A stretch of DNA of 64,000 nt from Neobacillus sp. PS2-9 (lineage in GTDB: Bacteria > Bacillota > Bacilli > Bacillales > Cytobacillaceae). Position numbers and translations under genes: made by a program. Positions 18,224 through 26,857 of the stretch are shown here, piece by piece. The notes beneath the pieces were generated by a model. The model made no database searches. It was not told where the DNA came from and was given only the letters and a program-made list of their open reading frames with translations. The stretch is taken from assembly GCF_030915525.1 (NCBI RefSeq), contig NZ_CP133269.1, positions 3,817,001-3,881,000 of the forward strand, in the 5' to 3' direction. Position 1 is the stretch's first letter. Every line of letters starts with the position of its first letter.

Positions 18224-19003
18224 TTGGGAGAAGTAAATAACGATTGTTCCAAAATTCCTTATTTGCGATTTGGTATGGGTGAGCCTTTAGTATTTATTCA
18301 TGGACTTGGAGAGGTAAAGGAGGGGTGGTCTAACCAATTTGAATTTGCCGATCAGTATGAGTTAATTATTCCAGATTTACGGGGACACGGTGAATATCAA
18401 GCACCAGGTGAGATAACCATTCCAAACTTTGCTCAAGATATTATCTCTTTGCTAAAAGAACTCGGAATTGAAAGCGCACACATATGTGGGTTATCGATGG
18501 GTGGCATGGTAGCTCAGGAAATATATCGTCAGGCCCCTGAGATGTGCCGCTCATTAATGCTTGTAAGTACATTTCATTATGCTCCTAGACGTTTGGGAAA
18601 GTTATTTTTAAAGTTCCGTCAGGCTCGAGTTGAAAATAAATCTCCCGATGTCCTTAGAGAAACTGCCGCAAAGGTCTGCCTCTATTCGTGGACAAAAGAA
18701 AACTTTGATTCCTTTTTTCAATTTTATCAGCCTAATAAAGAATTCTACTTCAAATCGATGGAAGCATGCCTTCATGTGAACAATTTAAGCCTGCTGCCAA
18801 CCATCAAGGTTCCAACCTTAATTATTGGCGGACAGTATGATTCGGTCATCCCCGTGTGGGTCCAATTATTCATGCATAAACAAATTCCTCATTCAGAGTT
18901 TGTCATTTTCAGAAATACGGGTCATATTGCCAAACTTGAGGCCAAGGATGAATTTAATCAAGTGCTACGTAACTTTTTAATTAAACATAAAAAGGCAAGC
19001 TAG
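18224..19003 (+). CDS. alpha/beta hydrolase, paralogue A
   Basis: This 259-residue alpha/beta hydrolase has oxyanion HGLGE, nucleophile Ser in CGLSMGGMVAQ, Asp in GGQYDSVIP and His in RNTGHIAKLE. The start is a TTG with an AGGAGG site. It is strongly similar along its whole length to the protein at 24940-25719. Each copy is divergent to a lipid gene set, here facing phaC. A role in hydrolysing PHA oligomers, acyl-CoA or acyl esters is possible from context only. 3-oxoadipate enol-lactonase-like proteins share the fold. Confidence 0.82.
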   Translation: MGEVNNDCSKIPYLRFGMGEPLVFIHGLGEVKEGWSNQFEFADQYELIIPDLRGHGEYQAPGEITIPNFAQDIISLLKELGIESAHICGLSMGGMVAQEIYRQAPEMCRSLMLVSTFHYAPRRLGKLFLKFRQARVENKSPDVLRETAAKVCLYSWTKENFDSFFQFYQPNKEFYFKSMEACLHVNNLSLLPTIKVPTLIIGGQYDSVIPVWVQLFMHKQIPHSEFVIFRNTGHIAKLEAKDEFNQVLRNFLIKHKKAS

Positions 19004-19028
19004 TGGGAAGGAAAATTCCTTTCCCACT
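19002..19028. terminator. hairpin between hydrolase A and phaC
   Basis: AGTGGGAAGGAA and TTCCTTTCCCACT arms form a long stem at the end of hydrolase A. There is no clear T run, so it may be a weak bidirectional terminator between convergent genes. Confidence 0.5.
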
Positions 19029-19085
19029 CCCGTTGCCCATACATAGTTTATATGTTCTTGTACCTAATTTTATGACTAACTCTTT

Positions 19086-20153
19086 TTACAAGGTATTTGA
19101 TCTCTTAGAAGCCCATTGGTCCACAATCCCAGCAAACAAACCAGAAAGTGCAAGGCTAACATGTCCTGCCTCTACACTAATATAAGTCTTGTCTTCACTG
19201 GAAACTAAATCCATAATCGGTTTACTTTGCTCTTCTAGAATTAAATTGTCTCGAGAACCTGACACCACGTATAAATTCGCCTTAATATTTTTTAGATCAA
19301 CCTTTTTATTTCCTAAAACTAATTCCCCTTTAACCAGCTTGTTCTCCTTAAAGAGATCATTGGCTAATTGTCTGTATGCTTCACCGGCAAATGGAACCTG
19401 ATCAAGTGTCCATTTGTTCATCCGACGCCATTTTTCAACATATCGGCTGTCGTATGCTCGACTTAAAAGCATCGTATAGTTAGTAAAATAAACAGGTGCC
19501 CCAATCGCTCGGAACATCCCCGTTACTAAATCAGGTGATACAAGCCCGTACACATCGATAAAGCGGTCGATATTGATATCACCGTCTCGCATACCTTCAG
19601 CCCATTTTTCAGGACCAATAAATGGCTTGAAGTCAATTGGAACAGTAGCAACAATTAAATTTTTAATAGGTTCTTCTGCGATTGCTGCATAAATGGAGGC
19701 AATTGTTCCACCTAAGCAGTATCCAATAAGAGTGATTTCTTCTGCTTCGGAATGACGAATCGCCCGCTTAACGGCTGTTCTTAAATACTTATCAATATAA
19801 GTATCGAGCCCCATTTTCTTATCTTCATATCCTGGTGAGCCCCAATCTAAAAGATACACTTCATAACCTTTGTTCGTTAAACCTTCTATCACACTTGCTT
19901 TTGGAGCAATATCTAAAATATATGGTTTGTTAAAAAGAGAATACACAAAAAACAAGGGTATTTCATATTTTCTCTGTTTGGCAGGGTAATGCCATAATAC
20001 GGATTTATTTTTCCTCCATACTTCGTTTCTTGGAGTATGACCGACTTTGGGTTCAGGTTGACTAAATACCTTGAACAAATGCTCCCAGCGCTTCAATTCT
20101 TTTTCAAAATCAAAAGTTGGGAGTACTTCTTTGAATGGTGCCTCAGTCCCCAT
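19086..20153 (-). CDS. phaC: class IV PHA synthase catalytic subunit PhaC (copy 1)
   Basis: This 355-residue enzyme polymerises 3-hydroxyacyl-CoA into polyhydroxyalkanoate at the granule surface. The lipase-like box IGYCLGGT has catalytic Cys146, with Asp in SGSRDNLIL and His in EAGHVSLALSG. The length is typical of class III/IV synthases. It follows phaR by 19 bases, and class IV enzymes need PhaR for activity. A second, clearly related PhaC is encoded at 62323-63390, where the corresponding Cys is residue 144. Confidence 0.93.
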   Translation of the reverse strand: MGTEAPFKEVLPTFDFEKELKRWEHLFKVFSQPEPKVGHTPRNEVWRKNKSVLWHYPAKQRKYEIPLFFVYSLFNKPYILDIAPKASVIEGLTNKGYEVYLLDWGSPGYEDKKMGLDTYIDKYLRTAVKRAIRHSEAEEITLIGYCLGGTIASIYAAIAEEPIKNLIVATVPIDFKPFIGPEKWAEGMRDGDINIDRFIDVYGLVSPDLVTGMFRAIGAPVYFTNYTMLLSRAYDSRYVEKWRRMNKWTLDQVPFAGEAYRQLANDLFKENKLVKGELVLGNKKVDLKNIKANLYVVSGSRDNLILEEQSKPIMDLVSSEDKTYISVEAGHVSLALSGLFAGIVDQWASKRSNTL

Positions 20154-20172
20154 TGTACTTCACCCCCTCCTA

Positions 20173-20739
20173 TTAAATTGTTGTACCAGCTCCTGTTAAC
20201 ACTGGCTCAGTTTTTTTGTCTTTTTCAATAAGGTTTTTAAGCGTTTCAAACTCTTCCTTAAAATGATTTAATTTCATCAACTCAAATTTCATTTCCTGAA
20301 TTTCTTCATGTAAATCCTTTGTATCTGCCAGTTCTTTTTTCGTTTTTACCAGTTCTGTTTTTAGTTGTTTTGTAAGTTTAATAATCTCCTTGGAGATCTC
20401 AACGACACTTCCAATTTCCTTGCTCTGCGATTTCATACTATCTTGTAAATCCCATATTTGCTCTTCTAGTGCTTCTATTTTTTCTTCCGTTTGTAACGTT
20501 AATGCAGCTACATTGGATACATCGTTTTTTGTTGGTAAATTTAATGCACCTGCCAACGCCTCTTGATTCTTTTTAAACGCTTCTAGGTACCGGGAATGAA
20601 TTTCAGTGCCTAGATGCGACATTTTCACAAATTCCTTGTTATCTGTCCAAAGGTAGATAAAATCATTCATTTGCTTTTCCCAAGCTTGGCTGAACTTGTG
20701 TAGATATTCATATGGATCGTAAGGTTTTTGGCCTGTCAT
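20173..20739 (-). CDS. phaR: class IV PHA synthase subunit PhaR (copy 1)
   Basis: This 188-residue protein has a conserved N-terminal half (WEKQMNDFIYLWTDNKEFVK and LNLPTKNDVSNVA blocks) and a C-terminal coiled coil of Glu/Lys/Leu heptads. It is the partner subunit of PhaC in class IV synthases of Bacillus. It is encoded 14 bases after the preceding coiled-coil gene and directly before phaC. Copy 2 at 63414-63959 shares the NKEFV and IPTKKDV blocks. Confidence 0.9.
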   Translation of the reverse strand: MTGQKPYDPYEYLHKFSQAWEKQMNDFIYLWTDNKEFVKMSHLGTEIHSRYLEAFKKNQEALAGALNLPTKNDVSNVAALTLQTEEKIEALEEQIWDLQDSMKSQSKEIGSVVEISKEIIKLTKQLKTELVKTKKELADTKDLHEEIQEMKFELMKLNHFKEEFETLKNLIEKDKKTEPVLTGAGTTI

Positions 20740-20753
20740 GTTTATTCACCTCA

Positions 20754-21371
20754 TTATGATTTGCTATATTCTGTCATATTTTTCATATACTTTTGAAATG
20801 GTAACATCGTGTTTTTAACTTGCTTAGCAAATAGATTCACAAACATCTTTTGATTTTCATATAACACATTTGTTGTTTTCTTTACGCTATCAATATATTT
20901 TTCTCGCGCACTTTTTCTAAAAGCAACGTATTGTTCGGCTGTTTCCACATATTTGTCAAGCGCTTGCAATTGACCTGTGGTTATCGCTTGTGCAGGGGTT
21001 AATAATAGATGAGCGGTTTTATTTTGAATATCATCTACTACCCTATTAATTTCTTCATATGACTTAACTGGGAAAAAATACTGTAAAGTAGTGGTGGTTG
21101 CTAATACCTCTTCACGGGCTACTTTTTCCCAATCCTTCAGTTCCATGCTAAATTGAGCAGCAATCGTGACAACATTCTCTTGATCTTTTTTTATCTTCTC
21201 CACATAGTTTCTTACAGACTCAAGGAAGCGCTCATCCCGCTTGTTAAAGCGATCCTTCCATGCATCCAATTCATCAAAACCAAGCCTCCAAAGCATATCT
21301 AAACTAGTTAAGTCCTTTTCCACCGCATCCTCAGATTTTTGATCCAACACTTGTTCATTTTTTTCAGTCAT
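20754..21371 (-). CDS. helical phasin-like protein of the pha operon
   Basis: This is a 205-residue, almost entirely helical protein, using the ATG with a GGAGGAG site; it overlaps the stop codon of the upstream gene as ATGA. It has no catalytic motif and no membrane segment. Amphipathic helices (for example residues 60-100 and 150-200) and its place before phaR suggest a granule-surface phasin or a synthase accessory protein. It is not recognisably PhaQ, the PHB-sensing repressor of B. megaterium. The protein ends in YSKS; the trace of a gene ending in PSKS before the second phaR suggests that a related gene occurs there too. Confidence 0.6.
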   Translation of the reverse strand: MTEKNEQVLDQKSEDAVEKDLTSLDMLWRLGFDELDAWKDRFNKRDERFLESVRNYVEKIKKDQENVVTIAAQFSMELKDWEKVAREEVLATTTTLQYFFPVKSYEEINRVVDDIQNKTAHLLLTPAQAITTGQLQALDKYVETAEQYVAFRKSAREKYIDSVKKTTNVLYENQKMFVNLFAKQVKNTMLPFQKYMKNMTEYSKS

Positions 21372-21834
21372 TGTCGATCTCCTCCAAATCAAATTCTTCC
21401 TTAAATAATTGCTTTAATTCTAGTAATTCTTTTTCTAAGTTGTTTATTTTACTGCTATGTAGATCTTTCATTTCATTTCTTAAAAAGGTTACCCATTCCT
21501 CCAACGAACGATGAATGGAGTTTAATTGGAGCTGATTCTTATGCTGGCTTTTGTTAAGCGTATACATTTGGTCATCAAGACCATCTATTTTTCCCTCATA
21601 ATCAACGATTCTGACAGAAAGTGCCGTTAGTTCATCTTTATTCACCAGGCCTATATGATTTAGCCATTTAGTTGTTAACCTTCTGTGAATCTTTACTCGT
21701 TTCAGATGTGCCTCAAGCGCTCTGCCAGCTGCCAGTGTATAAGCTCGGTTATTGGTAGTGGCATGGATTCTTTTATTCATTTGTGCTTCTATTTTTTTAT
21801 AATACGCTTCCCTATCACGTTGCATAGAATCCAT
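21364..21834 (-). CDS. small coiled-coil protein heading the pha operon
   Basis: This 156-residue soluble protein is Lys/Arg-rich at the N-terminus (residues 1-60) and has long heptad stretches towards the C-terminus (residues 75-150, ending EELDLEE-like acidic). No named family is recognised. It is the first gene of the minus-strand run leading to phaC and is translationally coupled to the next gene by an ATGA overlap. A granule-associated or PhaM-like nucleoid-tethering role could be imagined from the basic and coiled-coil parts, but this is speculation. Confidence 0.55.
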   Translation of the reverse strand: MDSMQRDREAYYKKIEAQMNKRIHATTNNRAYTLAAGRALEAHLKRVKIHRRLTTKWLNHIGLVNKDELTALSVRIVDYEGKIDGLDDQMYTLNKSQHKNQLQLNSIHRSLEEWVTFLRNEMKDLHSSKINNLEKELLELKQLFKEEFDLEEIDND

Positions 21835-21969
21835 ATCATTCCCTCTTACTAACCGGTTGGTATGTTAAATAAAACATACAATTACCAAGTGTTCAAGTGG
21901 TTTCCTTTGTAATTCACAAAACTTTTAGAAATTTAGTGTACAGTTCGGATTGTTTCCAAAGTAACGAGT

Positions 21970-22758
21970 TTATTGAACGCCTGCCGTCGTTCCACCATCT
22001 ACAACTAACACATGACCAAATACATAGTCAGAAGCGTCAGAGGCTAAAAATAAAGCCGGCCCTTTCATATCGTCATCAGATCCAAAACGTCCCGCGGGTG
22101 TTCGTTCAAGAATCTTTTCACCAGAATAGTCCAAAATCGCCTTTGCCATTTTGGTTCGGAAGAAACCTGGTGCAATCGCGTTAACATGAACATTATATGG
22201 CGCTAATTTTACTGCAAGGTCCTTGGTGAAGGTAATGACAGCACCCTTACTTGCAGAATAACCAATCGCATCCATTACCAATGGATCCTGTCCACCCATT
22301 CCAGCGATAGAAGCTATATTAATAATTTTCCCCGAACGTTGTTCAACCATAATTTTCCCAACAGCCTGTGAAAATAAGAAAACAGCTTTTAAGTTAATAT
22401 CCATGACTTTATCCCATTTATCGGCAGGCATTTCTAATGCTGGTGCTCCCCAGCTTGTCCCGCTGTTATTCACTAGGATATCAATTCGACCAAATTCCTT
22501 CACTGTTTCATCGACCACATGCTGAATATCTTCAGGATTGGACACATCACATTTAAATGCTAGGGCAAGAACACCCTTTTCTTTTAAAGCATCCGTAAAC
22601 TGTTGGCAGGCATCGAGGTTCCTTGAACAAATCACCACGTTAGCACCAGCTTCTGCGTACGCTACAGCAATTTGCTGACCCAGACCTCTTCCTCCACCGG
22701 TTACAATGGCTGTTTTTCCTTTTAAACTAAACAATTCTTGAATATTCATCTTCTCCAC
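21970..22758 (-). CDS. SDR-family NAD(P)-dependent oxidoreductase
   Basis: This 262-residue short-chain dehydrogenase has the nucleotide-binding TGGGRGLG, the NNSG motif, the catalytic Ser in IASIAG, YSASKGA with Tyr and Lys, and the C-terminal VLVVDGGTTAG. It lies 8 bases after the acyl-CoA ligase in the same transcript and upstream of the pha genes. That makes a 3-hydroxyacyl/3-ketoacyl-CoA conversion feeding PHA plausible. The gluconate-5-dehydrogenase-like sequence does not by itself prove acetoacetyl-CoA reductase (PhaB) activity. Confidence 0.82.
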   Translation of the reverse strand: MEKMNIQELFSLKGKTAIVTGGGRGLGQQIAVAYAEAGANVVICSRNLDACQQFTDALKEKGVLALAFKCDVSNPEDIQHVVDETVKEFGRIDILVNNSGTSWGAPALEMPADKWDKVMDINLKAVFLFSQAVGKIMVEQRSGKIINIASIAGMGGQDPLVMDAIGYSASKGAVITFTKDLAVKLAPYNVHVNAIAPGFFRTKMAKAILDYSGEKILERTPAGRFGSDDDMKGPALFLASDASDYVFGHVLVVDGGTTAGVQ

Positions 22759-22766
22759 CTCATTTA

Positions 22767-24401
22767 TTAAGCTTTTACTTTGGCTTTCTCTTGATCTCTT
22801 AAAACTCTTCTTAGTAATTTACCAACAGTTGATTTTGGTAGTTCCGAAAGGATTTCTACTTCTTTTGGCGCCTTATATGGAGCAAGGTTTTCTCTGCCAA
22901 ACTGTTTAATTTCTTCCTCCGAAATGATTGCACTCGCTTTCAATTTGACATATGCTTTTACGGTTTCCCCTCGGTAAGGGTCAGGTACACCCACTACGAG
23001 TGCTTCCTCAATCTCCTCAAGCTGATAAAGCACTTCCTCAATTTCACGTGGATACACGTTGTAACCGCTAGCAATAATCATGTCCTTTTTACGATCAAGG
23101 ATATAAAAGTACCCATCTTCATCCATTTTCGCAACATCACCTGTGAATAACCACCCATCCTTGATGACTGCAGCTGTTTCTTCAGGAAGATTCCAATAGC
23201 CTTTCATTACCTGTGGACCCTGAATGATTAACTCCCCAGCCTCTCCAACAGGCGCATCGACAAATCCCTCATCTGTTTCTTGAACAATTCTAGCAATAGT
23301 ACTTTGAACTGGAATACCAATACTTCCATATTTCCTTGGCACAAATGGCGGGTTAAAAATAACTGTTGGTGCTGCTTCAGAAAGCCCATATCCATCTAAG
23401 AGCTTGGCACCAGTTCTGACTTCGAAGGTTTTTGCAGTCTCTACTGGGAGTGGGGCTCCGCCACAACTAATATAATAAAGTTCATTAAACCCATAATCTT
23501 CTAGGTCTGGTTGACTATTCAGTGCTATGAACATCGTTGGCACACCAGACATTTGGAACGGCTTTTCCCGTTTTACGGTTTCCATTACTTCTCTCGGATC
23601 AAAGCGCGGCAACAGGATTTGATTCGCACCCTCTCTGATTCCACAAAGTGCAACACTGGAAAGTCCGTAAACATGAAACATTGGTAAAACCGTAATCATT
23701 TTAAAATTCTCAGGCCTCTTAAGACATGCCTTATAGGAGAAATCGCAAACTTGATTAAAGTTTGCTAGTAGGTTCGAATGAGTAAGCATGACTCCTTTGG
23801 AGAACCCTGTTGTTCCACCTGTGTATTGCAGAAGGGCAACATCTTCATTCCGATTAATTTCAATTTGAGGAATGGTTCCCTCACTATCTATGAAATCATC
23901 AAAATAAAAATCACCGTCATCAAGTTCCATTTTAGTGCCGCCAAAGCTAACGACAAGAACTTTTTTAATAGATGTTTGTGGTTGAGCTTTTTTTACTTTT
24001 GGATAAAGTGTATCGAGTACAACTATGTATTCTGAGCCGGAATCATGTAATACATGTTCTATTTCTCTCTCTACATACATTGGATTCACTTGAACAGCGA
24101 TTCCACCTAGGCGAAAAGTACCGAATAAGGTGAATATGTAATGCGGGGAATTAGGAAGCATAATAGCTAAACGGTCGCCTTTTTGAAAGCCGTCCTCATG
24201 GAGGGCTGCCGCAAGCCGATCGGTTAGTATTTTTGTTTCATGATAACTCCACACTCTTCCTAAAAAGGTGAATGCAGGCTTGGTATTATAACGGTTTACT
24301 GCGTCTTGTAAAAAATCGTAAAGTGATTGGTGGTCAATACTAACATGTTCATTAATTCTTGGGTCATAAATGTTCAGCCATGGCTTTTGCTGATAAACCA
24401 T
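22767..24401 (-). CDS. long-chain fatty acid-CoA ligase, paralogue A
   Basis: This 544-residue ANL-superfamily enzyme activates a fatty acid with ATP and CoA. Visible motifs are LLQYTGGTTGFSKGVMLTH (P-loop-like), DGYGLSEAAPT, the TGDVAKMDEDGYFYILDRKKDM segment around the hinge, and the C-terminal catalytic Lys in PKSTVGKLLRRVLR. It is closely related to the ligase at 26858-28498, and both share the same promoter architecture. It heads an operon with the SDR and may run on towards pha. Acyl-CoA could feed PHA or beta-oxidation. Confidence 0.9.
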   Translation of the reverse strand: MVYQQKPWLNIYDPRINEHVSIDHQSLYDFLQDAVNRYNTKPAFTFLGRVWSYHETKILTDRLAAALHEDGFQKGDRLAIMLPNSPHYIFTLFGTFRLGGIAVQVNPMYVEREIEHVLHDSGSEYIVVLDTLYPKVKKAQPQTSIKKVLVVSFGGTKMELDDGDFYFDDFIDSEGTIPQIEINRNEDVALLQYTGGTTGFSKGVMLTHSNLLANFNQVCDFSYKACLKRPENFKMITVLPMFHVYGLSSVALCGIREGANQILLPRFDPREVMETVKREKPFQMSGVPTMFIALNSQPDLEDYGFNELYYISCGGAPLPVETAKTFEVRTGAKLLDGYGLSEAAPTVIFNPPFVPRKYGSIGIPVQSTIARIVQETDEGFVDAPVGEAGELIIQGPQVMKGYWNLPEETAAVIKDGWLFTGDVAKMDEDGYFYILDRKKDMIIASGYNVYPREIEEVLYQLEEIEEALVVGVPDPYRGETVKAYVKLKASAIISEEEIKQFGRENLAPYKAPKEVEILSELPKSTVGKLLRRVLRDQEKAKVKA

Positions 24402-24511
24402 AAAATCAGATGCCTCCTCAGGAATTTTCTTATCAATATCCCTACTAAATCTGGTGCATATCTTCGAACATAGTTGACTACTCTATTAATTAGAATATTA
24501 ATATAATTATG

Positions 24512-24556
24512 ATTATTGTATTAAAATTTAGATTTGTAAACCCTTCCTTCTCGACA
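24512..24556 (-). promoter_or_regulatory. promoter and TGTCGAGA box of acyl-CoA ligase A
   Basis: Reading the minus strand there is TGTCGAGA, 7 bases, then GTTTACAAAT containing a -35 TTTACA, a 17-base spacer and -10 AATAAT. The same arrangement with the same spacings precedes ligase B, so the box is a likely operator or activator site. Confidence 0.6.
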
Positions 24557-24939
24557 TTTTTCCACAATCATCTAGTACCTCGGGTGACTCGTTTACAATC
24601 GAGTTCCTTTCCTCTCGATATTTATCCCTTTCGCCAAAGCTAGGTTTTTACAAGAAAAAAAGAAAAAATATCGAAATTTGTCGTAATATTTCTCGATTTA
24701 TGCCAAATTGCCATGGTCCCCCTCTTCCATTCCACTTACAAACTAAACCACCAAACCACCCCTGGTTCCCGTCTATTCACTAAAAATGATATTCTTATAT
24801 AAGACTATCTATGATATCAGGTACCAAAAAGGACATTTGCTCTCACAGGGTAATTATCTTTTCTAAATTTTATGAATTTTCACACTTTACAAATAGTGGG
24901 AAGGAGATTTATGATAATAGCAATAGGAGGGATTGAAAA
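24557..24939. other. intergenic region between ligase A and hydrolase B
   Basis: This is AT-rich DNA without a gene. It contains further TCGA-type motifs (CTCG-TTTACAAT-CGAG near 24589-24604, CTCGATATTT near 24613, ATCGAAATTTGTCG near 24669, TTCTCGATTTATG near 24690) that resemble the TCTCGA box of the ligase promoters. The divergent promoter of hydrolase B is presumably in the right part, but I cannot place it with confidence. Confidence 0.4.
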
Positions 24940-25719
24940 TTGGATCAAGTATTTACTAGTTGCTCTGGTATTCCATACTTGCGCTTAGGTGTTGGTGAAC
25001 CATTAGTATTGATTCATGGGCTTGGTGAAGTAAAAGAAGGCTGGAACAATCAGTTTGTGTTTGCAGATCAGTATGAATTGATTATTCCTGACTTAAGAGG
25101 TCACGGTGACCATACTACTAATAAAGATATTTCTATCCCACACTTTGCCCGTGATATTATTTCCTTACTGAAAGAGCTTAGAATTGAAAACGCTCACATA
25201 TGTGGTTTGTCTATGGGTGGAATGGTTGCACAAGAAATATATAGTCTGGCCCCTCAAATGTGCCGTTCCTTATTGCTTGTCAGCACGTATCATTATATGC
25301 CAAAACGTCTCGCGAAACTATTAATCACCTACCGTAAGGCTCGATCACTATCTACTCGCCCCAGCATGTCAAAAGATACCGCTGCTCGCATTTCTTTTAG
25401 CTCTTGGAACAACAAGACCTTCGAAGAATTTCATCAATTCTATAAACCTAATCATGATGTCTTTCTAAAATCCGTTCAGGCCTGTCTTCAAGTAAACAAT
25501 CAAAAACTACTTCCAAAAATAGAAATTCCAACACTCATCATTGGAGGACAGTACGATTCAGTAATCCCTGTTTGGATGCAGTTATTCATGCATAAAAAAA
25601 TACGCAACTCGGAGTTTGTGATCTTCAAAAACACAGGACATATTGCCAAGTTAGAGTCAAAAGAGGCATTTAACAGAATCGTTCGCAACTTTTTGAAAAA
25701 ACATAGAATAGTAAGTTAA
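24940..25719 (+). CDS. alpha/beta hydrolase, paralogue B
   Basis: This 259-residue protein is the same length as, and largely identical in motif order to, the protein at 18224-19003: HGLGEVKEGW, CGLSMGGMVAQEIY, GGQYDSVIPVW and NTGHIAKLE. It starts at TTG with an AGGAGGG site, as paralogue A does. It diverges from acyl-CoA ligase A and is followed after 93 bases by a third hydrolase. A duplication of a hydrolase/ligase module is the simplest reading. Confidence 0.82.
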   Translation: MDQVFTSCSGIPYLRLGVGEPLVLIHGLGEVKEGWNNQFVFADQYELIIPDLRGHGDHTTNKDISIPHFARDIISLLKELRIENAHICGLSMGGMVAQEIYSLAPQMCRSLLLVSTYHYMPKRLAKLLITYRKARSLSTRPSMSKDTAARISFSSWNNKTFEEFHQFYKPNHDVFLKSVQACLQVNNQKLLPKIEIPTLIIGGQYDSVIPVWMQLFMHKKIRNSEFVIFKNTGHIAKLESKEAFNRIVRNFLKKHRIVS

Positions 25720-25812
25720 GTGGGAGGAATTTTTTCCTCCTTTACTCTAGTTCTTTGCTGGCATAATCTCTCATATAATTTACCATTATCTAACAGGAAG
25801 GAGTAGTAAACT

Positions 25813-26616
25813 ATGCCTACTACAAAATCAAATGGAATCAATCTTTATTATGAGGTTCATGGTCAAGGTGAACCTTTACTTTTAATTATGGGGTTATCAC
25901 TTAATTCTAAGTCCTGGTTTAGGACACTGCCTGCTCTAAGTGAGCACTACAAAGTGATTATTTTTGATAATCGCGGGGTAGGATTAAGTGATAAACCAAA
26001 TACTCCTTATTCAATTGAGCTTATGGCAGAGGATGCTAGAGCTGTCTTAGATGCGGCTGGGGTAGAAACATCCCATGTATATGGCATTTCCATGGGTGGT
26101 ATGATTGCCCAAAAATTGGCTATTAAGTACCCTGATAGGATTCGGTCACTGATTCTTGGCTGTACCACATCGGGCGGTGTTAATCATGTACAACCAGGTG
26201 CAGATGTCAGCATGCTCATGCTTTCGAGAGGCTCTTCCATTGCAACACCAGAAGAAATGGCTTGGGCTACCGCTCCGATTCTCTATAGCCAATCCTTCTT
26301 GGAAGATCAACGTGAGTTGGTTGCTGAAGATATCCAAAAACGCATTGAGATCCCAATCCTGCCATATGCTTACATGCTACAGCTCCAGGCCTGTCTCACC
26401 CATGATACCTACAATGAAATAGACCAGATACAAGTTCCTACCCTAGTCATCCATGGTGATGAAGATAAACTGGTACCATATGAAAATGGTGTCACATTAG
26501 CCGAAAAAATCCCAAATGCAGAATTCTTAACGATTCAAGGTGCAGGTCACATTTATGTTACCGAAGCGAATGATTTTGTAAATGATAGAGTGCTAGAATT
26601 TTTAAAGAATAAATAA
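25813..26616 (+). CDS. alpha/beta hydrolase (3-oxoadipate enol-lactonase-like)
   Basis: This 267-residue alpha/beta hydrolase has oxyanion region IMGLSLNSKSW, DNRGVGLSD, nucleophile Ser in YGISMGGMIAQKLA, Asp in IHGDEDKLVP and His in QGAGHIYVTE. It differs from the two 259-residue hydrolases and is closer to general lactonase/esterase proteins. An AGGAAGGAG site precedes the ATG. It probably shares a transcript with paralogue B. The substrate is unknown. Confidence 0.82.
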   Translation: MPTTKSNGINLYYEVHGQGEPLLLIMGLSLNSKSWFRTLPALSEHYKVIIFDNRGVGLSDKPNTPYSIELMAEDARAVLDAAGVETSHVYGISMGGMIAQKLAIKYPDRIRSLILGCTTSGGVNHVQPGADVSMLMLSRGSSIATPEEMAWATAPILYSQSFLEDQRELVAEDIQKRIEIPILPYAYMLQLQACLTHDTYNEIDQIQVPTLVIHGDEDKLVPYENGVTLAEKIPNAEFLTIQGAGHIYVTEANDFVNDRVLEFLKNK

Positions 26617-26623
26617 TGAGAAC

Positions 26624-26740
26624 AAAAGGCGGAAGCGCCTCGTTCAGCCCCGACAGGCAAATGTTCTTCGGCGGGAAAAGTACGCCTTTTGACTTTTCTT
26701 GCCGAAGGTTATTTGACCCGAGGGGCTAGGCGCTGGAGCT
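26624..26740. repeat. dispersed Bacillaceae cruciform repeat
   Basis: This is a 117-bp GC-richer element with nested inverted repeats. The outer arms are GCGCCT/AGGCGC and AGCCCC/GGGGCT; the inner arms are CTTCGGC-GGAAAAGT and ACTTTTCTTGCCGAAG. The whole can fold into one long hairpin. I recognise the sequence type as a high-copy intergenic repeat of Bacillus-group genomes. It contains no gene. Confidence 0.7.
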
Positions 26741-26802
26741 AGATTCAGATATCTTTTCCAATTATCTACTCTTATAACTTTTTATAATTTCTTATACGGT
26801 GG

Positions 26803-26839
26803 AAAAAAATGCCCGAACTCGCAAAGTGATCGGGCATTT
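26803..26839 (-). terminator. intrinsic terminator of acyl-CoA ligase B
   Basis: On the minus strand AAATGCCCGA and TCGGGCATTT pair and are followed by TTTT, 19 bases beyond the stop codon. Confidence 0.88.
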
Positions 26840-26857
26840 CTGTGAACCTTCCTTCTA

